DNA of 56,736 bases from Candidatus Gastranaerophilales bacterium (GCA_944323735.1 CALUTO010000014.1:1-56736), one strand, 5' to 3'; numbered from the stretch's first letter, positions 7,673 to 17,726 are shown. Notes: a model not told the origin generated them from the sequence alone. Numbers and translations: made by a program.

Positions 7673-9643
7673 TTATGAACAACCGGAGTATCCGCAGTTA
7701 AGACAGATAAAACAACCTTCGCCGTAACCGAGAATTGTACCGCATTCGGGGCATTTGTGTTCTTCACCTTCATGCTGCTCTACAATTTCTACGGATTTGA
7801 TTTCCGGCATTTTCTTTTCTTCTTTTTTCTCAAGATTCATTGGCTGGAATTGTCTTGAGTTGTTTCTGTAAACAGTTATGCCTTTGAGATTGTTTTCAAA
7901 TGCCAGTTTGTATGAATCCGCAACATCTTCTCGTGTTGCATTTTCTTCAAAGTTAACTGTTTTAGATACAGCGTTGTCTGTATGAAGCTGGAATGCTGCC
8001 TGCATTTTTACGTGCCAGTATGGCGAAACATCATGTGCACATACAAATATTTTCTTTGCTTCCTCAGGGACTTCGCTGCAATGTGCAAGTGTTCCATCGA
8101 TTGAAATTTTCTTCATCAATTCTTCTGAATAAAATCCGTGTGCTCTTGCATAAGCTTCAAATATCGGATTAACTTCCACAAGTTTTGTACCATCCATCAC
8201 GTCTCTGATAAATACAAGCCCGAACAGAGGTTCAACACCTCCTGATGCACCTGCAATCATTGAAATAGTTCCGGTAGGTGCAATACATGTCGTCGTAGCA
8301 TTTCTTATACCGACCTGTGCAATTTGCTTATCAAGTTCTGCCCACATTTCATCTGTAATTATGCCTGCTGATTTGCCTTTATATTTTTTCGTAAGCCAGT
8401 TTTGACCGTCATATATGCTACCTTTAAAATTGTTAAACCTGCCTCTTGTTTTGGCAAATTCGATGGATTTTACTTTTGAATGATAATCAATAAATTCCAT
8501 AATTTGCGCAGCCAGTTTGGTTCCTTCTTCTGAATTGTAACCAATACCAAGCTGCATTAACATATCAGCCCAACCCATTACGCCAAGACCGATTTTTCTG
8601 TTATTTTGAACCATTTCGCTTATTTGAGGAAGCGGATAGTTGTTTATTGCAATTACATTATCAAGGAAATGTATTGCCATTTTTGTAACAGAAGCAAGTT
8701 TATCCCAGTCTACGCTCAGATTGTCTTTTTCTCCTTTAAGCATTAACCCGAGGTTAATTGAACCGAGGTTGCAAGCTTCGTAAGGAAGTAGCGGAACCTC
8801 ACCGCAGGGGTTAGTTGATTCAATTTCTCCGATTAACGGGGTCGGGTTATCATAATTCATTTTGTCAATAAATATGATGCCGGGCTCTCCGTTTCTCCAT
8901 GCACCGTCAACAATTAAATCAAAAACTTCTTTTGCGTTAAGTTTTCCTACCGGTTGTTTTGTTCTCGGGTGAATGAGCTCATAGTCTCCGCCTTGTTTTA
9001 AAGCTTCCATAAATTTATCAGTAATTGCAACAGAAATATTGAAATTGTTTAATCTGTTGTTATCTGATTTGCAATTAATAAATTCAAGAATATCAGGATG
9101 GTCAACACGGAGAATTCCCATGTTTGCACCTCTTCTTGTCCCGCCCTGTTTAACTGCTTCTGTTGCAGCATTAAACACTTCCATAAAACTGACAGGACCT
9201 GATGAAACGCCCATAGTTGAACGAACAACATCATTTTTCGGTCTCAATCTTGAGAAAGAAAATCCGGTACCGCCGCCTGATTTATGTATTAATGCAGTAT
9301 TTTTTACTGTTTCAAAAATGCCTTCCAATGAATCTTCAACAGGCAGAACAAAACAAGCCGCAAGCTGTCCGAGTTCTCTGCCCGCATTCATAAGAGTCGG
9401 TGAATTGGGCATAAAATAGCGGTTTGTTATAAAATCATAAAATTCTTTTGTTGTTTCTTTTATTTCAGAATCGGTTGCACCGAATTGTCTGTCAGCTTCG
9501 GCAAGAGTTGATGCAACACGCATAAATAAATCTTTCGGTGTTTCTGTCGGTACTCCGTTTTTGTCTCTTTTAAGGTATCTTTTTTCAAGAACTTTAATTG
9601 CGTTCTTAGACAAGTTTAGTTTTTCTTCCATTTCAAGGCTCAC
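7673..9643 (-). CDS. nrdJ: Adenosylcobalamin-dependent (class II) ribonucleotide reductase
   Basis: 656 residues. The enzyme reduces ribonucleotides to deoxyribonucleotides using a radical from coenzyme B12, so it works with or without oxygen. Family segments are NSPTLMNAG, the loop [27 protein letters not shown] and CNLGSINLG, and a C-terminal Cys-rich tail (CPECG and [10 protein letters not shown]) that delivers electrons from thioredoxin. There is no ATP-cone domain, and the protein is shorter than the longest NrdJ forms. The start is GTG at 9643, chosen because GGGGGAG lies about eight bases upstream; the next ATG, 12 bases in, has no such site. No cobalamin riboswitch is apparent upstream. 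Confidence 0.93.
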   Translation of the reverse strand: MSLEMEEKLNLSKNAIKVLEKRYLKRDKNGVPTETPKDLFMRVASTLAEADRQFGATDSEIKETTKEFYDFITNRYFMPNSPTLMNAGRELGQLAACFVLPVEDSLEGIFETVKNTALIHKSGGGTGFSFSRLRPKNDVVRSTMGVSSGPVSFMEVFNAATEAVKQGGTRRGANMGILRVDHPDILEFINCKSDNNRLNNFNISVAITDKFMEALKQGGDYELIHPRTKQPVGKLNAKEVFDLIVDGAWRNGEPGIIFIDKMNYDNPTPLIGEIESTNPCGEVPLLPYEACNLGSINLGLMLKGEKDNLSVDWDKLASVTKMAIHFLDNVIAINNYPLPQISEMVQNNRKIGLGVMGWADMLMQLGIGYNSEEGTKLAAQIMEFIDYHSKVKSIEFAKTRGRFNNFKGSIYDGQNWLTKKYKGKSAGIITDEMWAELDKQIAQVGIRNATTTCIAPTGTISMIAGASGGVEPLFGLVFIRDVMDGTKLVEVNPIFEAYARAHGFYSEELMKKISIDGTLAHCSEVPEEAKKIFVCAHDVSPYWHVKMQAAFQLHTDNAVSKTVNFEENATREDVADSYKLAFENNLKGITVYRNNSRQFQPMNLEKKEEKKMPEIKSVEIVEQHEGEEHKCPECGTILGYGEGCFICLNCGYSGCS

Positions 9644-9921
9644 TTTGTGTTCTCCCCCAATCTATTATAAATTACCATGTTATATATTATATAATAAAAA
9701 AGGTTTCAAGCACAAATTAATAACCAATAATAGTTAAGGATATTAAACTTGACATTTTTCAATAGTATTTCATGATGAATAAAACCGAAAGTCATGCCTG
9801 TACATCATCTTAGTGTATTGAGATAATTGTTCATTAAAATATTTAAACATGTGTATAACTTTTATTTCACAAATATTTCTGTTAGAATATTGTTATTATA
9901 CAAAACAGGATGTAATTTTAA

Positions 9922-10560
9922 ATGAGTAAATTTTCAAAAAGGGTAGCTGAGGATTATAATCGTTTCAGGCGTGCTTTTCAGTGGCTTACCTGCAATTTTT
10001 TTGTATGTAACTTTGTAAAACTCATGTATGATTACAAAGTTGAAGGCAGGGAAAATATTCCGCAGGGCGAAAAGTTTATTGTTGCAGCTAATCATATTTC
10101 AGGAAAAGACCCTTTTCTTATTCCGTGTGCACTGAAAAAACCGGTCGCTTTTATGGCAAAAGAAGAACTGTTTGAGAAATTCTTTTCTAAAAAACTTATG
10201 GACTGGTGCGGAGCTTTTGCGGTAAAAAGAGACAAAGTTGAAGTGTCTACAATAAAAACCGCACTCGCAATAAAAGATACCTCATGGATGCTGGGATTAT
10301 TTCCTCAGGGAACCCGTGATTCTAGCCAGAATATCGATAAAATAACAAAAGGTTTCGCTACTTTTGCCAAGGTAACAAAAACAGGTATTTTGCCTGTAGC
10401 TATAATCGGCGCCGACAAAAAAATTAAATGGCCGTTCAGCGAAAAATTAACAATAAAAATTGGTCATATGATACCATACAGTGATAATGTTGATGAAATG
10501 ATGAATGAATGGTGCAGGGCGTTGTCTGAACTCACCGGGAAAAATTTTGCTCTTGCATAG
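9922..10560 (+). CDS. plsC: 1-acyl-glycerol-3-phosphate acyltransferase family protein (PlsC-like), copy 1
   Basis: 212 residues. PlsC enzymes add the second acyl chain to lysophosphatidic acid at the membrane. The catalytic NHxxxxD box is at 57-63 (NHISGKD) and the glycerol-phosphate binding motif FPQGTRD at 127-133. Its neighbour at 10621 is a clear paralogue. A possible promoter lies at 9749-9776 (TTGACA, 16 bases, CATGAT) in the 278-base gap after nrdJ, in which I see nothing else. The true acyl acceptor may differ between the two copies. Confidence 0.85.
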   Translation: MSKFSKRVAEDYNRFRRAFQWLTCNFFVCNFVKLMYDYKVEGRENIPQGEKFIVAANHISGKDPFLIPCALKKPVAFMAKEELFEKFFSKKLMDWCGAFAVKRDKVEVSTIKTALAIKDTSWMLGLFPQGTRDSSQNIDKITKGFATFAKVTKTGILPVAIIGADKKIKWPFSEKLTIKIGHMIPYSDNVDEMMNEWCRALSELTGKNFALA

Positions 10561-10620
10561 TTTTCTCGATTATCATGGAATTAAGAATTAAAGAATTAAA
10601 GAAAAAAGAAGGAAGTATAA

Positions 10621-11307
10621 ATGTCAAGACACTATTCTAAACGGTCTGCACGGGAGTTTAATTTTTTCAGAAGATGTTTTCAGCAGCTCTGGATATATCT
10701 GATTGGTGTGCCTTTGTTTCATATATTTTATCGTATCAAGATTTACGGACGGGAGAATATTCCTAAAGGTGCACGATTTATAGTTGCAGCTAACCATATT
10801 TCTTATCTTGATCCATTTATTGTATCTTATGCCGTACAAAAACCTGTTGCGTATATGGCTAAAAAAGAGCTTTTTGAAGAATCTTGGTTTCAGACACTTT
10901 GTATGGATTGGCTTGGAGCTTTTGCTGTAAACAGGGAAAAACTTGAAGTTTCTACTATAAAAACTGTAAAAGAAGTTTATAAAAGCAGTTGGATGCTTGG
11001 GATTTTTCCGCAGGGAGGAATTCGTAAAAATAAAACAATTGAAAAAATAAACAAGGGTTTTGCGGTAATATCAAAAGCTGCAAAGTGGGATATCCTGCCT
11101 GTTTCAATAACTGGCTGTGAAAAATATAACTGGATACCATTTAAAGGCAAAATGATCGTAAAAATCGGAAAACCTGTTTCTTATAAACTGGAACAAGATG
11201 AGATTATCAACGATTGGGGGTGCCAGGTTGCCGAAATGTGCGGATATCAATTTGTTCCGGCTGTTAATGAAGCAGAGTGCGAAGAAAAAAATTTAACACA
11301 GGCATAA
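10621..11307 (+). CDS. plsC: PlsC-like acyltransferase, copy 2
   Basis: 228 residues, a tandem paralogue of the gene at 9922: the same layout and shared segments such as REFNFFRR/DYNRFRR, GRENIPKG and STIKT. The NHxxxxD box is intact (NHISYLD, 58-64). The second motif is FPQGGIRK rather than the usual FPEGTRS form, so its acceptor pocket has changed. The copy also has a short extra C-terminal tail. It starts 60 bases after copy 1 and lies 64 bases before dapA, on the same strand. One copy may be the standard PlsC and the other may act on a different lysolipid. Confidence 0.85.
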   Translation: MSRHYSKRSAREFNFFRRCFQQLWIYLIGVPLFHIFYRIKIYGRENIPKGARFIVAANHISYLDPFIVSYAVQKPVAYMAKKELFEESWFQTLCMDWLGAFAVNREKLEVSTIKTVKEVYKSSWMLGIFPQGGIRKNKTIEKINKGFAVISKAAKWDILPVSITGCEKYNWIPFKGKMIVKIGKPVSYKLEQDEIINDWGCQVAEMCGYQFVPAVNEAECEEKNLTQA

Positions 11308-11371
11308 AATTTTCTTGCAATTCTCAGACCTGTTAATTTATACTGGGTTAGGAAATTTAAAGGAGAAATAT

Positions 11372-12259
11372 ATGGCAATGCGTTTTGATCTGGGTGAAAT
11401 TATTACAGCAATGATTACCCCGATGAATGAAAAAAAAGAAATTGATTACCCGTCGCTGGAAAAATTGCTGGCACACCTTATAAACAATGGCTCTGACGCA
11501 CTATTAATTGCAGGAACAACCGGAGAATCGCCCACTCTGACGCATGAAGAAGAAGTCGAACTTTTTAAATTTGTTAAATCAAAAATCGGTTCCAAATGCA
11601 AACTCATAATGGGAGCTGGTTCAAATTGTACAATTACTGCTGTTAAGGCTACTCAAAATGCAAAATCAGCAGGTGCTGATGCAATACTATCAGTTGTTCC
11701 TTATTATAACAAACCATCTCAAAAAGGATTGATTGCGCATTTTTCTGCAATAGCTGAATCAACAGATTTACCTATTATACTGTACAATATACCCGGAAGA
11801 ACTGGTATATCAATGAAACCTGAAACCATTGCAGAACTTGCGAATAAATACAAAAACATTGCAGCCGTAAAGCAAAGTCTTGCTGATATGGATATTATTA
11901 CCGAAACCAGACGACTCTGTCCTGAGGATTTCCTTATTTATTCCGGAGATGACAGTCTGACTCTTCCGATGATGTCTGTCGGAGCATACGGGGTTATTAG
12001 TGTTGCTTCACATATTATCGGCAAGGAAATGAAATCAATGATTAATCTCTATAAATCAGGAAGGTTTGAAGAAGCAACAGCATTGCATTTGAAATTGTAT
12101 CCTCTGTTCAAAAAAATATTTATGGCACCTAACCCTGTTCCGATAAAACAGTGTCTTGCCAGAATGGGTATTATAGAAAACCATGTGAGACTTCCGCTGG
12201 TACCTCTTGATGAACAAGAACGTGCAGAGCTTTATTCTGTACTGGAACAATATATATAG
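11372..12259 (+). CDS. dapA: 4-hydroxy-tetrahydrodipicolinate synthase
   Basis: 295 residues from the chosen start. DapA condenses pyruvate with aspartate semialdehyde, the first step toward diaminopimelate and lysine. GTTGES is at 48-53, the Tyr of the proton relay is Tyr139 in LYNIPGRT, and the Schiff-base lysine is Lys167 in AAVKQSL. An in-frame start exists upstream at 11315, but AAGGAG lies 7-8 bases before the ATG at 11372, and that start gives the normal family length. The gene is followed after nine bases by trkA. Confidence 0.95.
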   Translation: MAMRFDLGEIITAMITPMNEKKEIDYPSLEKLLAHLINNGSDALLIAGTTGESPTLTHEEEVELFKFVKSKIGSKCKLIMGAGSNCTITAVKATQNAKSAGADAILSVVPYYNKPSQKGLIAHFSAIAESTDLPIILYNIPGRTGISMKPETIAELANKYKNIAAVKQSLADMDIITETRRLCPEDFLIYSGDDSLTLPMMSVGAYGVISVASHIIGKEMKSMINLYKSGRFEEATALHLKLYPLFKKIFMAPNPVPIKQCLARMGIIENHVRLPLVPLDEQERAELYSVLEQYI

Positions 12260-12268
12260 GGTGATTGG

Positions 12269-13597
12269 ATGAAAATAGTAATCTTTGGTGCAAGTGAAAT
12301 AGGGTGTTTGATTGCTACAGAGTTTTTCGAAGACCATGATATAACTATTATCGATAAAGATGAAAATAAAACCGGTGCACTGGACAGACTTGATATTATT
12401 TACATTGCCGGAAACGGTTCAAATATAAATACTTTAAAGAGTGCCAATATTGAAGAAGCTGATATTTTTATTGCCTGTTCTTCTTTCGATGAAGCAAATA
12501 TAGTTGCGTGTTTAACTGTGAGTCGATTGAGTGAAGCAAAGACTGTGTGTTTTGTTAGCAAGCCTGAATATATAGAATCTCTTACACTGATGAAAAATAC
12601 AAAATATGAGATGATAGATTATGTTATATGGCCGGAGCAGCTTCTGACACAGGAAATTTTCAGGATAATTACTGTTCCAGAGGCTGTGGATGTTGAGTAT
12701 TTTGCCTCAGGGAAAGCGAGATTGCTTGAGTACAGAATAAAAGAAGATTCAGTGCTTCTCGGTAAAAAAATTAAAGAGTATCCGTTTGTAGAAAACACCC
12801 TTGTTGTCGGCATTACGAGGGATTGTAATTTATTTATACCGGATGGTGAAACTGAATTTTTGCTTAATGACAAAGTTATTTTAATGGGCTATTCAACATC
12901 ACTGGATATACTTGCGAACAGGCTGTTTCAGAACAGTGAAAAAATAAAGGATGCAACGATTATCGGCGGCGGCAATGTCGGGCTTATGCTGGCACAAAAT
13001 CTGGAAAAAGTCGGTATCAGAACAAAAATCATTGAACAGGATTACAAACGCTGTGAAGATTTAACAGAAGAATTAAAAAATACGCTTGTACTGTACGGGG
13101 ACGGTACAAATATCGAACTTTTGCAGCAAGAAGATGTGTCAGATGATGATGTTGTGATAAGCGTTACAAATAACGATGAAAAAAATCTTCTCTGTTCTCT
13201 TTTATCAAAACAGCTCGGTGCAAAACGTGTAATAACTAGAGTTTCAAAATCTTCTAATATTCCGTTGTTTGAAAAAGTCGGCATAGATGTTGCTATTTCT
13301 CCAAAAGAAGCATCAATACATGAAATAAAAAATAATTTGATAGACACGGACGTCGCTATTCTCGCAACGGTTGAAAGCGGACAGGGCAGAATAATTGAAA
13401 CGGTTGTTCCTGATAGTTTTATTCCTGTAGCTGTTATGGATTTAAATTTTCCTGCAAAAGCTTTGATTGCTATAATACAAAGAGGAGCCAAAGTCATTAT
13501 TCCGAAAGGTAATACCATTGTTCAACCGTTTGACCAGTTGATTATATTTACAAAAGATGAAGATTCACAAAAGATAAAAGAATATTTTAAGAAATAG
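12269..13597 (+). CDS. trkA: Trk potassium uptake regulatory subunit TrkA
   Basis: 442 residues. This is a peripheral, NAD-binding gating subunit for the TrkH channel. It has two RCK halves, each with a Rossmann domain (IFGASEIGCLIA at residues 4-15 and IIGGGNVGLMLA near 231) and a TrkA_C domain. The first nucleotide-binding loop is GASEIG rather than the usual GxGxxG, so the first site may be altered. It is encoded ten bases before trkH, as expected for subunits of one complex. No potassium-responsive switch was seen upstream. Confidence 0.92.
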   Translation: MKIVIFGASEIGCLIATEFFEDHDITIIDKDENKTGALDRLDIIYIAGNGSNINTLKSANIEEADIFIACSSFDEANIVACLTVSRLSEAKTVCFVSKPEYIESLTLMKNTKYEMIDYVIWPEQLLTQEIFRIITVPEAVDVEYFASGKARLLEYRIKEDSVLLGKKIKEYPFVENTLVVGITRDCNLFIPDGETEFLLNDKVILMGYSTSLDILANRLFQNSEKIKDATIIGGGNVGLMLAQNLEKVGIRTKIIEQDYKRCEDLTEELKNTLVLYGDGTNIELLQQEDVSDDDVVISVTNNDEKNLLCSLLSKQLGAKRVITRVSKSSNIPLFEKVGIDVAISPKEASIHEIKNNLIDTDVAILATVESGQGRIIETVVPDSFIPVAVMDLNFPAKALIAIIQRGAKVIIPKGNTIVQPFDQLIIFTKDEDSQKIKEYFKK

Positions 13598-13607
13598 TTG
13601 AGAGTTT

Positions 13608-15062
13608 ATGAGATTAACATATGTATTTAACGCATTGGGGTTGATTTTACGGTGTATTGCACTGGTGATACTTTTTCCTGTTGTTATTGCTCTTTATTAT
13701 CAAGATTATTTTTCTTTACTGCCGTTTGTTTCGGCATCTGTTATTTCTCTTATTCTGGGGTTTGTAATAAGAAAAAAATCCGACACATTCGAAAGTTTAA
13801 ATGATATAAAAAAAACAGAAGCACTTGCTATAGTGACTGCGGCGTGGGTTTTGTTTGCATTTATTGCAGCAATTCCGTATTTATTTTACGGATTTGGCTT
13901 CTTAGACGCATTATTTGAGGCTGTGTCAGGAATTACAACTACAGGTGCAACTATTCTAACCCATTATGATTATCCGAAAACAATGTTTTTCTGGCGTTCT
14001 ATGAGTCAGTGGCTTGGCGGTATGGGGATAATAGTGTTGTTTATTGCAATACTTCCCCAGTTTGCAGTTGCCGGTAGACAGATGTTTTTTGCGGAAACAC
14101 CGGGACCAACCGAGGATAAAATCACGCCGAGAATTAAGCATACAGCAATTGCTATGTGGACAATATATGTGTTTTTAACTTTTATAGAAATTATTTTTCT
14201 TAAAATATCAGGAATGCCGCTTTTCGATTCTGTATGCAATTCTTTTTCAACTTTATCCGGTGGAGGCTTTTCACCGAATGCGCAGAGTATTGCAGGATAT
14301 AATTCTGTTATTATAAAATGGATAATTACTGTTTTTATGTTTTTTGCAGCTATGAACTTTTCATTAATTTATAAAGTATGGATCAATAAAAAATTGTCAG
14401 TGCTTTTGAAAGATGACGAATTTAAGTTTTATACAGGAATTGTTATTGGATTTACAATAATTATTGCTCTGTGTTTGTATTTTTCAAACGGTTATAGTGT
14501 TATAAATTCAATAACAGATTCCTGCTTTCAGGTTTTGAGTATTATTTGTACATCCGGTGCGGCTTCTGTTGATTTTGCGAAATGGACTCTGGACGCAAAA
14601 TTGTTTCTGTTTTTGCTTATGTTTGTCGGGGGTTGTGCAGGTTCTGCTTCGGGTGGTCTAAAAATGGTGAGACTTTTGTTTATTTTTAAATATTTAAGAA
14701 TACAAATAGCACGTATTCTGCATCCCAACGCAGTGTATCCTATAAAGATAAATAATATGGTTATTCCTGTTGAAGTTTCAGCACAAATGATTGCATTTAT
14801 TATATTTTATTATGCATTATTTGCTGTTTCTGCTTTTTTAATGTCGTTAATAGAAATGAATGAAGTTATAGGGATAACTGGAAGTATCACAACTATAGGA
14901 AATATCGGCCCCGGATTTGGCAGTGTGATAGGTCCAATGGGAAGTTTTGCGTCATTGCATCCAGCATCTAAAATTATAGGTATTGTGAATATGCTGGTTG
15001 GCAGATTGGAACTTATTCCGTTTCTTGCCATGCTTCATCCTGACTTCTGGCGTTTGAAATAA
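13608..15062 (+). CDS. trkH: Trk potassium uptake channel subunit TrkH
   Basis: 484 residues with about ten membrane helices. Selectivity-filter-like repeats typical of TrkH/KtrB are visible: SGITTTGATIL, TLSGGGFSPN, ICTSGAASVDF and ITTIGNIGPGFG. The SQWLGGMGIIVL segment and the closing NMLVGRLELIPFLA are family hallmarks. With TrkA it forms the potassium uptake system of the inner membrane. The length suits TrkH better than the shorter KtrB. Confidence 0.95.
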   Translation: MRLTYVFNALGLILRCIALVILFPVVIALYYQDYFSLLPFVSASVISLILGFVIRKKSDTFESLNDIKKTEALAIVTAAWVLFAFIAAIPYLFYGFGFLDALFEAVSGITTTGATILTHYDYPKTMFFWRSMSQWLGGMGIIVLFIAILPQFAVAGRQMFFAETPGPTEDKITPRIKHTAIAMWTIYVFLTFIEIIFLKISGMPLFDSVCNSFSTLSGGGFSPNAQSIAGYNSVIIKWIITVFMFFAAMNFSLIYKVWINKKLSVLLKDDEFKFYTGIVIGFTIIIALCLYFSNGYSVINSITDSCFQVLSIICTSGAASVDFAKWTLDAKLFLFLLMFVGGCAGSASGGLKMVRLLFIFKYLRIQIARILHPNAVYPIKINNMVIPVEVSAQMIAFIIFYYALFAVSAFLMSLIEMNEVIGITGSITTIGNIGPGFGSVIGPMGSFASLHPASKIIGIVNMLVGRLELIPFLAMLHPDFWRLK

Positions 15063-15102
15063 ATCTTTACTGTTTGTAAAATGTATGCTAAATTTATATA
15101 TT

Positions 15103-15435
15103 ATGGATTATGTTCGCTGGTATGATAAAGATCCTGATTTGAGTCATCTTATGACTTTTTTGCAGGGATTAAATGATGAGTTGAGAGAAGAAATTGCTCA
15201 GGATATGATGCAAATATTAATGACCGAAGTTTGTATGGATTCTGATGATGAGATTCATATACTCGGAGAAAGTAAACTTACCAGTTACAAAAGATGGTAT
15301 GATAAAGATATAACCCTTCATTCCTCAATTGAAATAATAAAAAATTTAGACACTGAAAAAAGAAAAGAAATAATTTCCAGATTAAGAGAATCTATCGTGC
15401 AGATTCTGACGGATTATAACTATGACAGAAAGTAA
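15103..15435 (+). CDS. Small internally duplicated protein (RWYDKD repeats), unknown function
   Basis: 110 residues from the chosen start. The protein is two copies of one unit: YVRWYDKDPDLS at residues 3-14 and YKRWYDKDITLH near 64-75, each followed by two predicted helices ending in a similar DMMQILM or ESIVQIL segment. No signal peptide, membrane segment or catalytic motif is seen. An in-frame ATG six codons upstream (15085) is possible; I chose 15103 because the repeat then begins at the N terminus. Neither start has a clear ribosome site. The 3' end overlaps the SDR gene by 14 bases, which supports joint expression. Confidence 0.65.
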   Translation: MDYVRWYDKDPDLSHLMTFLQGLNDELREEIAQDMMQILMTEVCMDSDDEIHILGESKLTSYKRWYDKDITLHSSIEIIKNLDTEKRKEIISRLRESIVQILTDYNYDRK

Positions 15436-16159
15436 AAATGTTTTAATAACAGGCGCTTCACGGGGAATAGGCAAAGCTATAGCAAAGCTTCTTGTGAAAG
15501 AAGGTCATAATGTATTTTTGACTGCCAGAAATAAAGATATGCTAAAAACAGTCTGTCATGAGATAGGAGCGAAGGGCTATTTTGCTATAGACCTTTGTGA
15601 AAATGGCGCAGTTGAAAAACTTGTAAAACTTACTGCCGCTGCGTACGGGGATATTGATGTACTGGTTAACAATGCAGGATTGTATGTATACAGTGCTGTT
15701 GAAAAAACTGATGAAACTGACATAGATAATATGCTTGCTGTTAATATAAAAGCACCTTTTGAGCTTATAAAATATGTTGTTCCGATGATGAAAAAGAAAA
15801 GATGGGGAAGAATTGTTAATATAGGCTCAATTAGCGGTATAATCGGGGAAGCAAACGCATCACTTTATTCTATGACAAAGTCTGCATACACAGGTATGAC
15901 AAAGGCTCTGGCTCTTGAGCTTGCTGCTGATGGAATTACTGTGAATACAATAAACCCCGGATGGGTTGATACAGAGATGGGTAAAAAATCAGTAAATGAC
16001 AGTGAATTTTCTTATGAAGAAAATATAGAAACTATCCCGCAGCGGAGATTTATTGAACCTGTTGAAATTGCACACCTTGTGAATTATCTTATATCAGACG
16101 GAGCAAAAGGTTTAACCGGACAGTCAATAAGTCTTTGCGCAGGACTTAGCTGCGGATAA
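15422..16159 (+). CDS. Short-chain dehydrogenase/reductase
   Basis: 245 residues with the full SDR layout: GASRGIGK at the N terminus, NNAG in the middle, Ser in IGSISG, and the YSMTKSA catalytic Tyr and Lys. It resembles FabG and other 3-oxoacyl or sugar reductases, but differs clearly from the operon fabG at 5056. The C terminus (LTGQSISLCAGLSCG) ends with two Cys residues. Substrate cannot be told. It overlaps the RWYDKD-repeat gene and is the last plus-strand gene before a terminator. Confidence 0.8.
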   Translation: MTESKNVLITGASRGIGKAIAKLLVKEGHNVFLTARNKDMLKTVCHEIGAKGYFAIDLCENGAVEKLVKLTAAAYGDIDVLVNNAGLYVYSAVEKTDETDIDNMLAVNIKAPFELIKYVVPMMKKKRWGRIVNIGSISGIIGEANASLYSMTKSAYTGMTKALALELAADGITVNTINPGWVDTEMGKKSVNDSEFSYEENIETIPQRRFIEPVEIAHLVNYLISDGAKGLTGQSISLCAGLSCG

Positions 16160-16167
16160 AATTACAT

Positions 16168-16198
16168 AAAAAAAGGGAGATTTTTTGAAAAAATCTCC
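16168..16198 (-). terminator. Terminator for the minus-strand gene at 16285
   Basis: A perfect palindrome (GGAGATTTTTT, one base, AAAAAATCTCC, 16176-16198) has a run of seven A's to its left (16168-16174). Read on the minus strand this is a stem followed by CTTTTTTT. It lies about 90 bases beyond the stop of the 16285-17625 gene and may also slow transcripts from the SDR gene. Confidence 0.7.
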
Positions 16199-16284
16199 GC
16201 ATATGTGGTTAATAAACCTGTCTAATATGGTTTACAGGCACTAAGAATAGTGTCTTATTCCATGTATATTTGTATGGAAAACCG

Positions 16285-17625
16285 TTATGCTGCATCACCG
16301 GTATCAGTTGTTGTAGTTGTTGTAGTTGTTGTGGTGGTTGCATTTTTGTTCTGATAAGTTAATGTATCAAACTCATTAAAGAAATGGTTGACGACCTGTT
16401 GTACATTATAGGTCGGTTTTATTTTCTTTCTGTATTTTGGACGTCCGGCTCTGTATCCGTATCCGATTTTGTCATCACTGACTTTATAGTTGGCGTCATG
16501 AGCGTGATATCTGTAGGTATTTTCTTTGTCTGACAAATATGCGACTGTATTTGCAACAGCCTGATTGATATTTGCAGCTGCTTCTTCTGTCAGAGTACCG
16601 CTCTCGCTTAATCTCGAATATAGAGAAGAAGCTGCAGCATTTAAGTCTGCCATTGCCATATTAATAGCTTCTGCGTGAGCTGCATCAGTATCTGTTGTTC
16701 TGGTGCCGACACGGCATACACCCGCCAGATAATCTGCAGAAATGCTGGATTTCATCATGACATCAGTTCTGTCATATACGGGTGCGATTATATTGCCGGA
16801 GCCGCTTCCTGTTCCGTCAGTCGAGCCTGTTCCTCCGGATTCTGTAATTTCTGACATTTCTCCTTCGTATTCAACATGGTCATGTTCGCCGTATTCCTGC
16901 GGCTGGTCTAATCTTGCCAGTATGATTTCAAGCAGTGCGGATTTGTATTCATCAGAACCGACTTCCAGCGAGTTTATGTATTCCAAATCTTCTTCGCTCA
17001 TCCATTGACCGGCTGTTGCAACAAGTGTATTCCATGTTGATATAGCTTTTTGATATTCCGGATCACTTGGATTCTGTAGATTTTCATCAAACAGATAACA
17101 CGGGTCAAACTCCTGCATAGTATATGTAACCATGTCATAAGCTCCGCTTACGGAGTAATTTGTGCTGTCCTGTCCATCACTCAGACCTTCTGCATTAAAT
17201 GTTGCATCAATAACTTTTGCTGTTGATGTTCCGAGCTGTATTGCATCTACGTTATGTTGTGAAGTATCTATTCCTAATTTTTGAGCTGCTGCGTCTTTGC
17301 CTCTGAAAAATTCATAGGTGCCCGTTGTCCAGTCTATATCATAATAGTCCTCACCATCTTGTGATTGATAGAGCTGCTGGTTTGTAGTTGTATTGTTTAC
17401 AGTACGTTTGTTGGATATGGTATTTCCTTCAACACCGTCACTTTTCCAGGCACTGCCTGTTTCCATGTAGTTTTCAATACCCTGGTTAAATTTGTCTATA
17501 TCTACGCCCATCATTTGCAGATACAGATAAAACGGTATGTCCGGAAAGTTTTTTTGCCATCCGTCTCTGTACTGGGTATATAGTTGTGATGTTATAGTGC
17601 CTGTTGCACCAATACCATTAACCAT
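16285..17625 (-). CDS. Large acidic protein of unknown function with poly-Thr tail
   Basis: 446 residues, not recognised. It has no signal peptide and no membrane helix. The N terminus (MVNGIGATGTITSQLY) is rich in small and polar residues and resembles that of the other unknown at 26684 (MANGISGYN). A Gly/Ser/Thr-rich linker lies near residues 265-280, then a helical Ala-rich section (residues 315-360), and the end is 11 Thr in a row encoded by a trinucleotide repeat. A good AAAGGAG ribosome site stands ten bases before the ATG. The character suggests a secreted or surface protein using a non-Sec route, but that is inference. Confidence 0.7.
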   Translation of the reverse strand: MVNGIGATGTITSQLYTQYRDGWQKNFPDIPFYLYLQMMGVDIDKFNQGIENYMETGSAWKSDGVEGNTISNKRTVNNTTTNQQLYQSQDGEDYYDIDWTTGTYEFFRGKDAAAQKLGIDTSQHNVDAIQLGTSTAKVIDATFNAEGLSDGQDSTNYSVSGAYDMVTYTMQEFDPCYLFDENLQNPSDPEYQKAISTWNTLVATAGQWMSEEDLEYINSLEVGSDEYKSALLEIILARLDQPQEYGEHDHVEYEGEMSEITESGGTGSTDGTGSGSGNIIAPVYDRTDVMMKSSISADYLAGVCRVGTRTTDTDAAHAEAINMAMADLNAAASSLYSRLSESGTLTEEAAANINQAVANTVAYLSDKENTYRYHAHDANYKVSDDKIGYGYRAGRPKYRKKIKPTYNVQQVVNHFFNEFDTLTYQNKNATTTTTTTTTTTDTGDAA

Positions 17626-17726
17626 TTTTTATTTGCTCCTTTGCAAATTTGATTAACCACATTACTATATATATAAAAACCTTTAGTATATATGCATTTC
17701 ATATTTTGTATATATTGTTACATATG

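Noticed and set aside
9039-9419. Plus-strand open frame of 126 codons within nrdJ.
   Set aside because: It is antisense to a strongly conserved part of nrdJ and has no ribosome site or family match.
7673-9921. Cobalamin riboswitch or NrdR box in front of nrdJ.
   Set aside because: No B12 box-like sequence and no clear NrdR-type palindrome could be found in the 278-base gap.
16304-16345. Trinucleotide repeat as a possible phase-variation switch.
   Set aside because: The repeat encodes 11 Thr in frame, so slippage would change length by whole residues and not switch the gene off.
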